From Phaseolus vulgaris (taxonomy: Eukaryota > Streptophyta > Magnoliopsida > Fabales > Fabaceae), in assembly GCF_000499845.2 (NCBI RefSeq), contig NC_023753.2:25884202-25948201 (forward strand): DNA of 64,000 bases. The letters run 5' to 3'. A program made the position numbers and the translations under genes. Numbering within the stretch: position 1 is the stretch's first letter; each line of letters starts with the position of its first letter. The notes under the pieces were generated by a model. It saw only the letters and a program-made list of their open reading frames with translations, did no database searches and was not told the origin of the DNA. Below, one piece after another: positions 25,701 to 40,700 of this stretch.

Positions 25701-28700
25701 GTGCTTTATGATTGACAACCAAGTCACCAGAAATAATTTCATAGTACTGGTCCATACCACGGATAATTAATGTTTTCATCCCTTTAAAACACAACAGAGT
25801 TTTCACTATTTCATCTCCTTTCTTACTTAGTACATAGCTAGAAAAGAAAATTAATTCTACTTTAAACGTTTCTACTTTAGTTTTCTTCATTTGAACCATC
25901 AATGCTTACAACAGCTAATATAAAGGCACAAACTATCTCACACCCCTGGCACTACACAGATGGCACATATGCTTCAGTTTCAGGTAATAACTCAGGTCCA
26001 TTTTTTTTCTTTACAAACAAAACTATTAGAGTTTACCAAATATTTATGAAAATAAACGAAGTTGATCAGGAAATCAGTGAAAGTATTATTTGTCTCATCA
26101 TCAAGGAAAATCATTTGTTTTCATTGAACATTTTTAAAGTTGTCATGGATTGATTGTTACCTATGATGCCATTTGATTAACCACAATCAATAACTAAAGT
26201 TTAAAATATCACAACAGAAAATTGTACCTGTGAGCCTCAAAAAGTTTGTCGTCATTTCCTTCATCTATATAATTCATTGCAAGTAAACGGTTCTGCACAT
26301 TATTGTATTAAAAAGAGATATCAATTATTGTAGAAAAAACAATTAAAAGAAATAAGTCGTGCAAAAAACAAATCCAATCATCACAACCATATATCAAATC
26401 TCAACTAATGAAAAATAATCAAAAAAGATTTCCAAATTATGAGAAAACTATATGAAGTTGAATTTTTTTTAAAAAAGCCCCATTTCGCAGCCATCTATTT
26501 GCAATCATCACAGAAATTTGAAGATAAGAATATTCTATCTCCAGGATAAATCATTATTTATGTACAAGCAAAGATAAGTAACTAAGCCTAACTTGAAAGA
26601 GTATATATAAGGAAAAGCACTTGAGACATGCAAACTCTATTCACTCAAATTCTCTTAATAAGCATACTTTCAGCCTAATTCAACCTCACAAAACCAAATT
26701 GTAAGGTGAGGTTGACCCCACTTATATATTATAATTAAGCTTAATTATTAGTCGATGTGGAATATCCATCACACCCCATCAAAATCTTTGATTATTAGCT
26801 TGATTGAGGATAGACTCTAAATAGCTTTGATTATTAGAAAATAATCAACCCTAAAAAATATTCTTAATATCTTCCTAGTAATGAGAAAAAATATCTTCAA
26901 AATCTTCTCATTTATTTCAGCATATAATCATTTCCTTGTTTTAAAGATTTTGGTTATTACAAGTAGAGATTATGCGAATGTAATTGATATGATTGATATC
27001 AATAAAATAATTCTTTTTATTTTTAAAGTTGGTATCAGAGCTCTCAATCTTGGAACCATGTTTCCGTTGCCTTGTTAATCGTTGTCATCGTTGTTGTTCG
27101 CCGTCATTGTTCAAGTCAATGGTGGGCCAAAACGTTATACCCCACTAGCCGCCACCAATGACAATCTTGAGCACAAAGGGGTGGCATTTCATTTGACTCA
27201 AATTTGGTTTTGTTGTCAAATAGGTCTCCTTTTGTTACGAATCAAAGCGATAACAATTGAATCTTTATTGTCTCTTTGTTTTGTGTTTTTCAATATCTAT
27301 TGATTGACAATAAACTTTAAGAAATAATGACAGGTTTAAACTTTGGTTTCAATACACATTCTAAGCAAACAGCAATTTAATGGTTTCATGCACACCTGCC
27401 ATGGCAACTTTTAGCTATTGAAAATTTACAAAATCAAAAAGAATGAAACATCTGCCAATAATGAATCAGACCTGACCAGCATTTCGGGAATCGGGATCAA
27501 TTTTAAGACATTGCTCATAAGCATTAATTGCTAGACTGATATCACCAGCATCTCTGTAAAGAACTCCTACACAAAAAGAATACAAAATGATTGAGCATGT
27601 GATAAAAGATGTTCTTATAGTTTCATTCACCTATGCACAGTAATATAAATCATATATTGTAACTACATACATAGAAAAAATAAATTGGGGTTCAACAACT
27701 AACACAAGTCTCCACCATGCAAAGAATGTAAACTCAATCAGTCACGACTTTTCAAAACTCCCTTGAAATAGAATTCTAAGAACTCAGTGTTAGTTCAAAA
27801 CAAATTTAGGTATAATTTTTCACCAGTAGTAATATCATTTCAACATAAGCTTTGTAGCCTGCCTATTTGGTCAATCTCCAGAAATTTTATCTACTTGTAA
27901 ACCATTCGATAAACATCCAACCAAAAATGGTTTGACCAAAGATGAAGTAAATATGAGTGACTTACAATGGTCATGACTTTTCAAAACTCCTTTGGAATAG
28001 AAATCTAAGAACTCAATCTTGGGTCAAAGCAAATTTAGCTTTGAAGCCTGCTTTTTGGTCAATCTCCATAAATTTAATCTACCAATAACCCCTTCACTGA
28101 ACTTCCAAGGAAGGTCTGACCAATGATCAAGTTAATAATTCTTACCTTTCCTAACTACCCTAAGTCTATAATGCTATTCATAGTTAGTTAGCGAGCAATA
28201 TGATAGTTAGATGATTTTATTAACAAAATTTCACATAGGAAAATCATTTTCAAGTCAATCACACAGGTAATGATTGATAAAAGCCATATAACCAAGGCTA
28301 CAACTATGCTGACATGTCAAACAGGAAGTCAATAAAAAGCACAACCTTGCAAACTAACTAAGATGAGAGCATATTTGATGTAGACCAAGAGAGGTGAGAG
28401 GTTATCTTCATCGCGAACCAACTACCTCAAGCCTTGCATTAATAAATCTTGGAAGAAAGTCTTGGATAAATGTGATCTTGGGTTGTTTTGCGGAAATAAT
28501 GAAAACAAAATAATACAAGATAATATCTTAAAAAATATACTAGGATTTGGAAAAACACCTTGCAGCACTTAAACTCCATGGGATAAGCAAGATGGTGATT
28601 CATCACTAACAACGAAGGACTCAAGATAAGAATCAAGAATGCTAAATATGAAGAATCTTGCACTACTCAACTCCATGAGATAAGCAAGTATGGACAATAG

Positions 28701-31700
28701 CCACTTCTAACCTAGCTCACCACAAAAGTAACTGTAAAAGAGAAAACTCTACTTCCCAAACATTGAATCATGTCACAACACCATCAATAATAAGCTAGAG
28801 AGCACCACAAAGGATAAGCATTGATAACAAAACTTAAAGCACCACTGAGGCTAAGCAAGAAGGACAAGAATGGCCACTTAAAAATATGCCCACCTAAGAG
28901 AAGAATTCTCCAAAGGAAGTCACTTTATGATTTAAGTTAACAAAATAAGTACATAAGCTCCCCTTACCTAAAGAGTGTGGTGCAATGTTATCAATGTTGG
29001 ATAACGAAAAATATCAAAGACCCTAAAACCCATTACGAAAATATATAAAAGACGTATCGGGATATGGCAAAAGCATCACGAAAAAAAAAATGAAATAAAA
29101 CATATACATATAGATAATATTAAAATTGTACTACATACATATACATTATTTTCAAAAATCTAGAAACATAATTGTAATTCGAAGATAACGAAAAACAATC
29201 AACAACTAATAATAATAACATGTCTAAGGAATTTAAATAACAATAAAAAGAAATTAAAACACCACAAATTTCATGTTCAAAACAAAAAATAACAAAACAT
29301 AGTGAAGGAGTTGTTGGTTCAATATGCATATGGTAGACTTGCAATCCGCAACGGCAGATGCAAAAACAGCAACGATTGCATCAATGTAAATTGTGACGGA
29401 AACAACAGGGTCAGCAGAAGCATGCGGTGGCAACAACGTCCGCAGCAACAAGACTGCATAATAATAGAGATTGCTAGTTTAATGTGTGGATTAGGTCATT
29501 ATTTTGTTGTGATGTTTGGTTTGGGTCAGGTTGAATAGCCCAACTTATTTTGTAAAAGAAAAAAATTTCGCCCATTGGGAAAATAAGATTTAAAGAAAGA
29601 ACATTAGGGTTCATTGTCTCGTATCGGGTTGGGTCACACAAACTTAAGCCTTCTTCTCCTTCATTTGGCATGGTTGTTGTTCCTACTACTTTGTTTCACA
29701 CAGGTGCCAGTATTACTCCATATCGCTCGGGCACCTTGTTGCCACTCCACAACTTCCCCCATGTTCGTTCCGTGATACTATTTCATGACAGCAAAAGTGG
29801 CCCCGGCTACCATGACATCGTCATCACCATGTTGTGGCGGCAAGCTACAACTCTGCCACCAATTTCACCGCCATAGTGGATTTTTTATTACACTACTAAG
29901 GTGGGAAGGGATTAGTCAAAAACTTATCTTCCCTAGTCCTATATCCAAACAAAGCACAAAATAGACTATGGATAGTTAGCTTATTCGTCATTCCAAACAA
30001 CTCGACGTAAGCTAAAATATGAAAAATGAATACATTTTAATCTATTTTTAGAATTAAAACAATATTTATGCCATAGCAAAGGCACTAGTGCAGTCAAAAT
30101 CATGATTTAAGACATGGTGGAAGCGCACAATTTCATGATTTTCCTCACCATGTGCAAATTTAGAGCCCATGAAATGAAAGGTCATGCCACGAGAGGGACT
30201 GGTAGGATCACCATCGAAGATCGTGGAAATGGTGGAATACCATGTTTTCGTGTTGTGTTGTGTTATGAGGTCAATGAGTTTGTGTTAAAACCCAAGCTCA
30301 AAAAAAAATGTTCTCCTTAGTATAATTGGTTTCGCATAACTACGTAATTGATGTCACGTTTCTCCTTCCTTCTTGTATGCTAAAAGCAACAACTTCCCAA
30401 AAGAAAATTTGACCAATTGTTGTTATTCCAATTGCTTGATTATACCATAGGTAAAGTTGCACGGATGCATACAACTCAAAGTGTCACTTTTTCTCCTTCA
30501 CCTAGGGTTTCACATTTTTGTCCTTCACTCACAGCAGTTGTCTGCTAAAAACCAACTTTCCAAGAGAAAATTTGACCAGTTGTTGTTATTCCAATTGCTT
30601 GACTATACCATAGGTAAAGTTGCACGAACACATACAACTCAAAGTGTCCCTTTTTCTCATTCACCTAGGGTTTCACATTTTTATCCTTCACTCACAATTG
30701 TGACTATTTTTTTTTAATCATATATATATAGTATTTACATAGATGTAAGATCCATGATCAATGTTGCAATCCCACAATTTATCTTGTGAGCCCTTCACAA
30801 TCCCAACCATAATCTCAATTAAACCCACAATGACCAAACAATAATACAACAGCCTTATCCCATTAGGTGACCCCAAAACAAACAAATTATAAATTAAAGA
30901 TACAAAAAAATACCTAAGTTATTGTATGCCTCTGCATATGTTGGATTTGCAATGATAGCTTTCTCGATCATACTTGCAGCAGCATCCATTTTACCCTGGA
31001 TAAAAAAGGAGAATGAAATCAGTAATTGAAAGCATATGATTAACTCCAAATTTTAAGAAATGCACAAATACATAACCTGGACAGTGTATACAACACCAAG
31101 GTTATTTAATGACTGTGAAAAGTTAGGTTTGATTCCCAAAGCAAGCTGTATTACAAGAGAAAAAAAAAAAAGTTTTGATAAGAAAATCTATGCCAATACT
31201 CCAACAAGGATGAAACAATTGGCATGACTGTCATTACCTGGTAACACTCCACTGCTTTATCAAGGTTGTCACGATCTTTATATATGACACCTAGATTGTT
31301 ACAAGCTTCCGCACAATGCGGATTGAAGTGGAAGGCAAGTTCATAGAACACAATAGCCTAGTAGTATAAACAATTTTCCAATAAAGCAATTAATTTAGTA
31401 ATACAAGAATGTTGTATGTTAATATTTACTATCATAGATGAAGATGCACACTTAAAAATATGGATTGAGAGGTATACCATATCAAACTTAAGCATCTCAC
31501 CATAAGCAACCCCAAGATTATACATAGCATCAGCATAATGCCAGTTATAATACAAAGCTTTCTTATAGAAAGCCACACCACGGTTGATATCACCCTCCAA
31601 TTTAACCTACACCAAACCAATCATCTCCATAAGACAAGGTGACTCAAAGTTGTCACCTTAAGCAAGTTAACTTACAAACCAATATCATTTTAGACAAGAA

Positions 31701-34700
31701 AATAGTAAATATAAATTGGCAAGCTATAACCAAATAATTCAAAATAATTCTCAGTCATAATCATAACAATTCACACCTCTCGCATGTCATAGTTTGGAAT
31801 TTAGCCTTTGCACCAAACCTTGCAACAACATTTTGTTTTTTACTTCAACAAGTCATCAAATTTCCACCCAAGAAAAATGCAATATCCTAAGGTGGATCTC
31901 CTATTTGTGACTACCTAAAAAATTTGCATCAAAATACACCTAAATTTTTAATTTTTCATTCGCCTTGAACAATAATCCACTTCCTGGACTTGTCTTCAAA
32001 TATTGAAGGATTAAGTTCGTAGCCTGTAAATGTCTCTCCCTTAGGTCATGCATGAACTAACTAACTACAATCAAGTATGGTGCAAGCTAAGTAAATGAGA
32101 TTCCCCACAAGTCTTTGATATTGGCCCTTATTCACAAAACTTCATCACTCCAATTCTATGTTTTTTTCTATAAGAACTCTAGTGCTTTTGCAACCAATCT
32201 TGTTTCTTTGAGAAGATCAAGAACATACTTCCTTTGGATGATATAAATGTCTCACTTCAAGTAAGAAACTTCTATCCCAAGGAAGTACTTTAAATCCTAG
32301 ATCCTTCATCGCAAAGTGAGCAAAAAGCTTTTCTTTCAAGATTTTTTTTTTCATGATCACCATCTACTGCAACAGTCATGTCATTCACATAGACCAAGAG
32401 TAGATTAAGGATCGGAGAGCAGCAAAAAGAAAATAAGATAGTATTGTGAACAATGCTACTTTCAAATGAGAGAGACGCAAAAAGGCAAATGAATGGCAAG
32501 TTTGGAACATCTAAGGGTGACTCTGGCGAAGCAAACGGGTTTTAGACACTCCAAAAACACATGACAAGTGAACCCCACTCACAGAGAACACGCATATGCA
32601 GACATGTGGCTACTCCAATGGTAGTGGGCTTCAACCATTAACAGATTGAAGGACAACGAATCTTCTAGTGTGATCAACAATCTAATTGGAAGCTCCTACA
32701 TTGGCGACGAAAACCATGGTTGTCATGAAACACAAGTTCGGTGCACTTCAAGCAACCTCAATAATCAAAGGAAATGGGTGCACTTTAGGTAACCCTAAAA
32801 AAGGAAATTGTAGCTAAGATGACAATTCAAAAAGGTGGAAGAAATGTGGATGCAAAGCCCCCAAGATCAGGAGCTCTGATACCAACATGAAAAAGATTAA
32901 ACTCAATGAGAGATGATTTTTATTGAATTGGTACTTTGAAACAATACATCAATCTTTATATATGGAGAACCTCAACCCTAAAGTAATGATTCAAAGAGAT
33001 CTCTAGAATCTTCAAACAACTTCTAGTAGTACACGTGTAATTAATTACAATATTATAATGTAGCTTATCAACAATTACCATTGCATTATAATTCATCTTA
33101 ATAGTCATATTATTTCTTCTTTTATAGAAACAAGATGTCATTTAAAAGAAAATATCACTAGGGTTGCTCCAAAACAAGTAGGATAACATATGCATCACCT
33201 TTGTTCCCAAATCTGTTAAAGCTATAGCCATATTATTCTTTGCGATCTCAAAATTAGGTGAAACAGCTAAACACCTGACACAAAACATTAATTGATCATA
33301 GAATGTAACAGCAGAAGTCAAGTCATTAAGTACATGTTTGGAAATTAAATTTTAGGCAAAAATCATTGTATTCCTTCTCTCAAAAGTTTTGCAAATAAGA
33401 AGTTGATTATAAATTACTGAGCAAAAATAAACTAATCATAAAACACATTGAAAAGATATTAAAATTAAGTGTCCCATAAAAAAGAAGTACAGGCTCTAGA
33501 TATGTATTACCTCTCATAACAAGTAATAGCTGCTTCCAAATCACCACGATTTTTATATATTACACCCATGTTACAGTATGCTTCGGCATACATCGGCCGC
33601 TCTAATGCAGCCTTTTCATAGAAATTAAGGGCCATATCATATTGCATCATTTCAGAATAGACCACACCAAGGTTATAATATGCCGGCTGCAAGCATAGAT
33701 AAAAAGAAAAAAACATTCCATGTCAAGGACACAGCAAGCCAAATAAATTTAAATAGTATTTAACAATAAAGGTTAAATGAAGGAAATGAGGGAGAATTAC
33801 AGCATAGTGTGGATCTATCTTGAGAGCTTCAAAATATTTTTGAATTCCTTCCTGAGTGTTTCCTGCAAGCTTTATGTTGGTACCGATATCTGTTAAAACA
33901 ATGGCTAGGCACTCTGCAGCTGCTTTGTATGAAGGATCCACTTGTAAAGCCTTTTGATATGACTGTTCCAAGCAAATCATTATACTATCAATTGACTTGT
34001 GATAGCAATGTGTAGCATTATGTCTAAGTTCAGTATTGGTGGCAGAGTTTAGTATGTCATGCAAATTTAGTAATCTGGAAAATTATATCATTTGTATTTA
34101 TTATTAAATTCATTGTATAGAAACAAGGGTTTGTTTGAGTAAATATTTTATTTATGCACTTATTCAGCAGCTCAGCACTTATCAAATGACTCAAGCTTGA
34201 CTATAAATCTTAGTGACTAGGTTAGAAACTCGGAAGCTTGACTGTAAATTTAACCGAATAGGCTAGAAAAAAGGTTTATTTTTTTGACAAAGCTTCTTTA
34301 TAAAGCTTATCAAAAAAAGCTAAAAAACTAATTGGAATGTCATAAGGCTTTTTTTTATAAGCTCTTCAAAGTGTCCTTAAGAGGAAAGTGATGTCGAAAC
34401 AGTTTTCGGAAAATGTTCCTCTTATCACTCCTTCAATAACTTCAATGCCAATTTCAACCAACTTCCCAGGACACTAGCATGGAAAACTTATTGAACAATG
34501 AGATAACTTTTAAAACTTTGTGACACAGGCACGTAGCACTAAGAATATATAGGTTAAGCTATGCATACCCCATAATACCCAAACCCACAGGTACCTCTAA
34601 ACCATAAACCAATCGTAGCCTCATGCCCTAATCTACAAATATAAGAAAATGTTTACATTCTTAATTCAACGTACCAAAGCCACATACCAGAACAGATACA

Positions 34701-37700
34701 AGAATAATTACAGGAAAAAGCACATCTTCATGATCTAAAATTAAGTAAAATAAGGCATGCAGTTTTAGTATCTGAATTCTCCAATTAAAAATTGTTGGAT
34801 TTAATGCATATTTCTAAAAGAAAAAGAAGTTCACTGACACATTAGCCAATATTATGTTACTTATACAACTGAAATGGCCTGGAAAAGAAAACACCTTGCT
34901 CAATAATCAGTGGGACTGAAGATTCCTAAGCATATAGAAATCATGGTCATAGAAACTGGATTGGGAAAAAAAGAAAAGATGAATTTTTCAGAAGAATAAA
35001 ACAACGAGAATTTCAAAAATGTAAGACATTAAAGAAATGAAAAGCTCTCATTCCTCGTGGGACCAGATATCTCCCTACAGTATATTTCCTATACACCTTC
35101 TCTTTCCAATTCTAATTTTATACAAACCTCTCTTACTTTTAACTAACTCTGTCAACATGGTGGTAACTAACTCCTAACCACTTTTAACAAACATCAAATA
35201 TTCCTGTTATAATTATGGAAATAAGGAATCGATCCTATATAATCAGAAATATCTAGATTATAAGCATATTATTAGGAACATTTTTATTCATTCTCATATC
35301 ATATCTTTGTTATGAGAGGATATCAACTCTCCTCAATTTATTGTATTGATTCCTGTTCCTCAATATAAATAAAGCACACTTGGCATTGAACAAGATTGAC
35401 CTTTATTGATTGATTTCGCAAACATTCTTGGTACTCTTCATCAAAAATTATGTATTCTTATTTTTCAGATTTAGATGCAAGAGCAACTTTGTTTGGAAAA
35501 CCCTACTGGGAATGAAAATTTTCTTGAGTATGACTCATTCTCTTGCAATATAAGCAATGAGGATGTCAACTCCTACCACAACATCCTCCTTGTATGGTCT
35601 GACCTCCTCTTTAACAAGAGACTGCCATTGTGGACGTTTCAATAACTTCAATTTGATTATCATCTTTCATCAGATTAGGCACCTAGAAAAGTCCAGTAAT
35701 TAAAGCATCCATAGAAGGCATTTGATCACGAACATGATCAAAATCTAAATGTAATTTTCTCATAATCAAAACCATATAATATCTATCTAGTTTCTTGTTG
35801 AGTTCCTCTAATGAGTCTACCAAACTGAAGACCATACCATGGTTGGTCTGTTTGAAAGAAGATACTCTTTGAGTTGCATTAAAGACATGTTAGATATCAT
35901 TAGCAAAACTTTCTTGTACATTCTTCCAAAAAGCGAAAACACGATTTGAAGGATTTGAGCATCTTTAAAACATCAGGTCCAACTCACAAAATAGCACATA
36001 CTTGGAAATCAATCTTTTGTCATTGGGATCTATCTCCATCAAGAATTGAGTTCAATTCAGTTTCTAAGTGGGCATTGGAATCCTTGACCAAGGGACCATA
36101 ATTCTACATAGGCAGACCAAGACGACTAATTGTTCTTCCAATTGAACCTTGCACTTGTAATGATCGAAATAGCCAAGAAGAAAGGACCAAACCCTATTGA
36201 AGCCATTTCTGAGAAGAACAATGACCAAACATGAGACAGATTAGAGAAACCCTAAAACCATGAGAGCACATAAAGGTGCATCAAAACAGTACAAGGAGGT
36301 CAAAAAAGGAGACAGCAAAGTTTGGCAAGTTAGACAAAGGTGCCAACGAGAGGTTCTGATGATTGGAAAGTAGTGTGTGCTTGACCGATAAGCGTGTAGA
36401 TCGGCACATGGCTGATCGGTTTCTCAAACACCTCAAGGCGCACCTAACCCTAAATTTTTATTACTGAACTATGGCAGATGACATTGGTGACGATGACAAA
36501 TGCCATAGGAGACAGCGAAGACAAAGCAGAATCGAACTTGCTCTGATATACCAACTAGAACAAATGTGAGAACTTGCTCTGATATACCAACTAGAACAAA
36601 TGTGAGGACTAAAATACATTGTATTGAACCTACATTATTGGACTATTATTCATGTATATATAGGACATAAAGAAAAAAATTAACATTACATTTCAACAAA
36701 GATGATCAACTTCACCACTAAATCCAACGTTGATGGAATAGACACAACAACAATAACCAATTGTCTTCTTTCTGAATGGAAGAGGAACTAAATCCCATGT
36801 ACCATGATATTCACGGATTTGCATTTCAACAATCATGGTTTGACGTCATCCAGGATGATCAATCACTTCTTTCACATTTCTAGAAATTGTAATAGAAGAT
36901 ATAAAGGAGATAAGAGAACAAGAAGGAGACAAACGATGATAGCTAGAAAATTGTAAATAGTATGAGGATTGCGTCTAGAGCATCATAGTTTCTTTAAAAA
37001 TGATGACACTTGCATACATATAATATTATTTAGTGTTAGGGAAATAACATCAATACTCTTTTTAAATACGAGAATATCTTAAGAAGACACATTTGAAAAC
37101 TCATGCTAAAAGTTTGTCCAAACCTAGAGACATATCATGTACAAAACACACAAGCAAAGACTTTAAGGAGAAATGGAAAGAAGAGGTTCATTTGGAAACA
37201 CAATGGAATTGGGAATTTTTTTCTCCAAAGAAGAAGAGGGCATGTTATTAACAAGATAACAAGCACTAAGAATGGAATCACCTCAACGATGGACAGGTAA
37301 ATTGGCATTAAAAAACAAGTCGAACTAATGTAAAATACCATGCTAACGTAAAAGAGTAGAAAAAGAAAAACAAAAGTATCAGTGGGCATTACCACTCCTT
37401 AAGATCTTGATCAGTTGGCCAAATTGGATTTTAATTTAACTAGGGAAAGACCCAAAGATATTCAAAAGTTCAAACCTATCTTTCATTAAGTAAACCAAAG
37501 CACAAGAATATCCATCAATAAAAGAGACAAAATAACGAAACCCAAAGGATGTTACTTAACTTGGAACCCAACTGTCAAATTGAATTATGGAAAGACAGAG
37601 TTGCATCTTGTTTTAGTTCTTGTTTGAAAAGAAGACCAAACAGATTTCCTAATTGCCATGACTGACATTCTAAGATTTGGAGTTTGTTAAGTTCATGAAT

Positions 37701-40700
37701 CATCCTTTTCAATTTTGATAAATGTGGATGACCCAAGCGATCATGCAAAACATTAGGAGATGCAAATGCTAAACAAGACACTAATGGTCTAATACCAAGA
37801 CAATAGAGTCCTCCAGATTCATGTCCTTCATCAATCAGTTGACATGTACCACACTCTTGTATAACAAAAGAATTTGCATCAAAGGATATGCAACATTTTA
37901 AGGATTTGGTTAATTGACTTGAGGAAATTAGGTTAAAAGCACAGTTAAGGACAAGAAGAACATGTTTTAGGTTCAAAGACAGAGAAAGGGAGATTTGACC
38001 AACACCTTGAGAGGTAACTTTGGATCCATTGGCTAAAGTAACAACATGACGAATTTTAGGATGAGAAAAAGAAGAAAATAAGGAACCATCACTAGCAAGG
38101 TTGTCAAACTCACGAGTCAACTCGCTGACTCAGCCGAGTTTACGTGTCCACATACCCTTACCGAGTTAACTCGGTAGTAGACTCGGATTTTGAGTAAACT
38201 CGGCAGACTCGGAGTGAACTCGGTGAAATTTTTCAAACTCGCAGGTATGCTCCGAGTTGGCGAGTTCAACTGGGTTTTTGTTTTAACCCAAAACGGTGTA
38301 TTTAGGGTTCACGTTTCGTTTTGTTTGACATTCGTTTTGGTGGTGTTATGTCTTCTCTGGAGTGTGAAGGTCGTGCGTCTTCTTTGAAAAAGTGCGACGT
38401 GGTGGTGATTGAGTGGAGCAGGTTGCGCGGTGGTGGCGATTGTGCAGAGGAGGTCGCGTGGTGGTGGCGGTTCGTGCGGTTGGGGTGGTCACGGGTGGCA
38501 GGTCGACGGTGGTGCTGGAATTAGGGTTGCATTCTTCTGTGGTGTGATTTAGGGAATTAGGGTTTTTTTCTTTTATTGGGTTGCACCAAATTGGGTTTTT
38601 ATTTATTTAAATGAGGTGCAAATTATTTTTTTTGTTTGCAGTGCTTTTTTTTTAATTATGAAAAATTGATGTAAATATTTTTTTCATGTGAAAGTAAACT
38701 CTTACAAGTTTACGAGTTGAGTCTACTGGACTCTCACGAGTCTACATAGACTCTCGAGTTTGACAACCTTGATCACTAGAAATGTGAACAAATGCACCTG
38801 AATCAATTATCCATTAACTTTGACACTCCAAGGTTTGAGAAAAGCAAGCTTTTGACAAAATAGAATGGGTGAAAAAATGTGCTTGGCTACTAGACTTTAA
38901 CTTGAGATATTCCTGATTTTCTTCGTTAGTAAATTGAGGTTCGACCTTATTAGATTGAAGGATGTTCGATGTCTTGTTAGGAAAACCATGTAAGGAGAAG
39001 TTAATTCGAGTGTAGCCAAATCTCCTACAAAAGGAGCATTGAGGACGTTAGCACCCGAGTAAAGGAAGACCTATTGAAAGAGGGATTGACAAGTAATTAG
39101 AATTACAGCAACCTAAAGGGTCTAAACTAATACCCAACTCAACAAGCCAGCACACTGATTATAATCCAATATCCAACCATCGTAGTAGCAACCCAATAAC
39201 TAACCGCAAACAACAACTTTAATTTATCTCAAAATATAATGAGTACTAGTAGTCTACATACCACAGCCAAAGTCAACTATAAAAACAACAAATAGTAGTG
39301 GAGGAAGATTATGAGAGAGAGGATGAAGCTCGAAAGACAAAGGAGATAAATAGTGAGGAACCCCGTCACACTAAATAGTACCAAAAGAAATAACCAAGGT
39401 CGGAAATGTTCCCTCCAAAGGCTCTAACGAGTCCAGTGGCGGTGGTTCAAAAGGATTATGACCACCAAAAGGTCACACATGAGACACACACGCTTAGGTC
39501 AACCAAGAAGAAGACAATGCACAATGGTGAGTCTAACAAAAAACCAAGGTTGGATCGCGTTGCTTGAGACGCACCAAAACCCTAACTTCAATGAAACTAT
39601 GATGCTCAACAACAGACAATGACAAACAATGATCAGACAGCATTTTCTCTGTCAAACAAACATAGAGAGGCAACGCAAGATCGACCCACTTTGATACCAA
39701 CTTGAAATGAATACAAAAGAATTGAGAATAAATTAGAGAGCTTGATTCCCCTCTTTTATGTTATCATATTTATAATAACATTAGAAGTTCAAATACAATA
39801 AATGAGGGGAAAGAAAAAAGAATAAGGTCATATCTAGAAACTAGGTATAGCACAAAGCAATTTTTAGTAAAGTCTATTTAGGATGACCTATTCTAATAGT
39901 ATGCATCTCCACATTTATTTTTGAAGAACACGAAGGAGCATGGATGATACATAAGTCATAGTAGGGTTTAGTAGTGATTCCCAAATCTGAACACATGTAA
40001 CAACATGCTCTTATGGCAACCAATACAAGTCCAAGGTCTTAAAAAATGTATTGTATGTAGTTCTCAAATTCCTTCTTCACACGTTGAGATGGTGGAATGA
40101 GCTCACAAAAATCATGTAAAGCAACATGAAGCTGCCAAGATAAGCATACATAAGACCCTCCAATTGTCTTGGAGCAAGAAGAGTTAAGACATCTTGACAC
40201 ACGCCATACAAACACTTTGTGACATTGGTATAAAGGGACATGTCTCACTCCAAACTGATGCACATGTCTCATGGAGACAAATGGTATGTTTGAGTGGGGT
40301 GTAAATAATGATTCATAACACTTGCATAGTTAAGCTCTAAATACCATATTAAAATATAGGAAAAAGAAAGACATTGAACAAAAATTGAGCGTTTTTTAGA
40401 CAACAAAATGTTTTATTTATACTGAGAAAAAGAATCAATACAATAAACAAAAGAGAATTGATATTCTCTAATAACAAACATATGATATAGGAATAAATAT
40501 ATAGAAAAGCCACATTGACTAGAGTTAAGGTCAAATTATAGTTTATAAGAGTTCAATTCTCACCTTACAAGCTGAATTTGTGATAGAGTTAGGCTTAGAT
40601 TTCGCTTTCTTAAGATGGTATCAAAATCATTCAGAATCTACCCTAGTCAAGTTTGTTAGGCCTCGTGTGTCACCCGCTATCCGGTTACCCTCTGGTCCCA

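Noticed and set aside
29000..29880. GC-richer patch in SPINDLY intron 9 as a possible nested gene or transposon
   Set aside because: No domain in any frame and no terminal repeats or target duplication that I could find.
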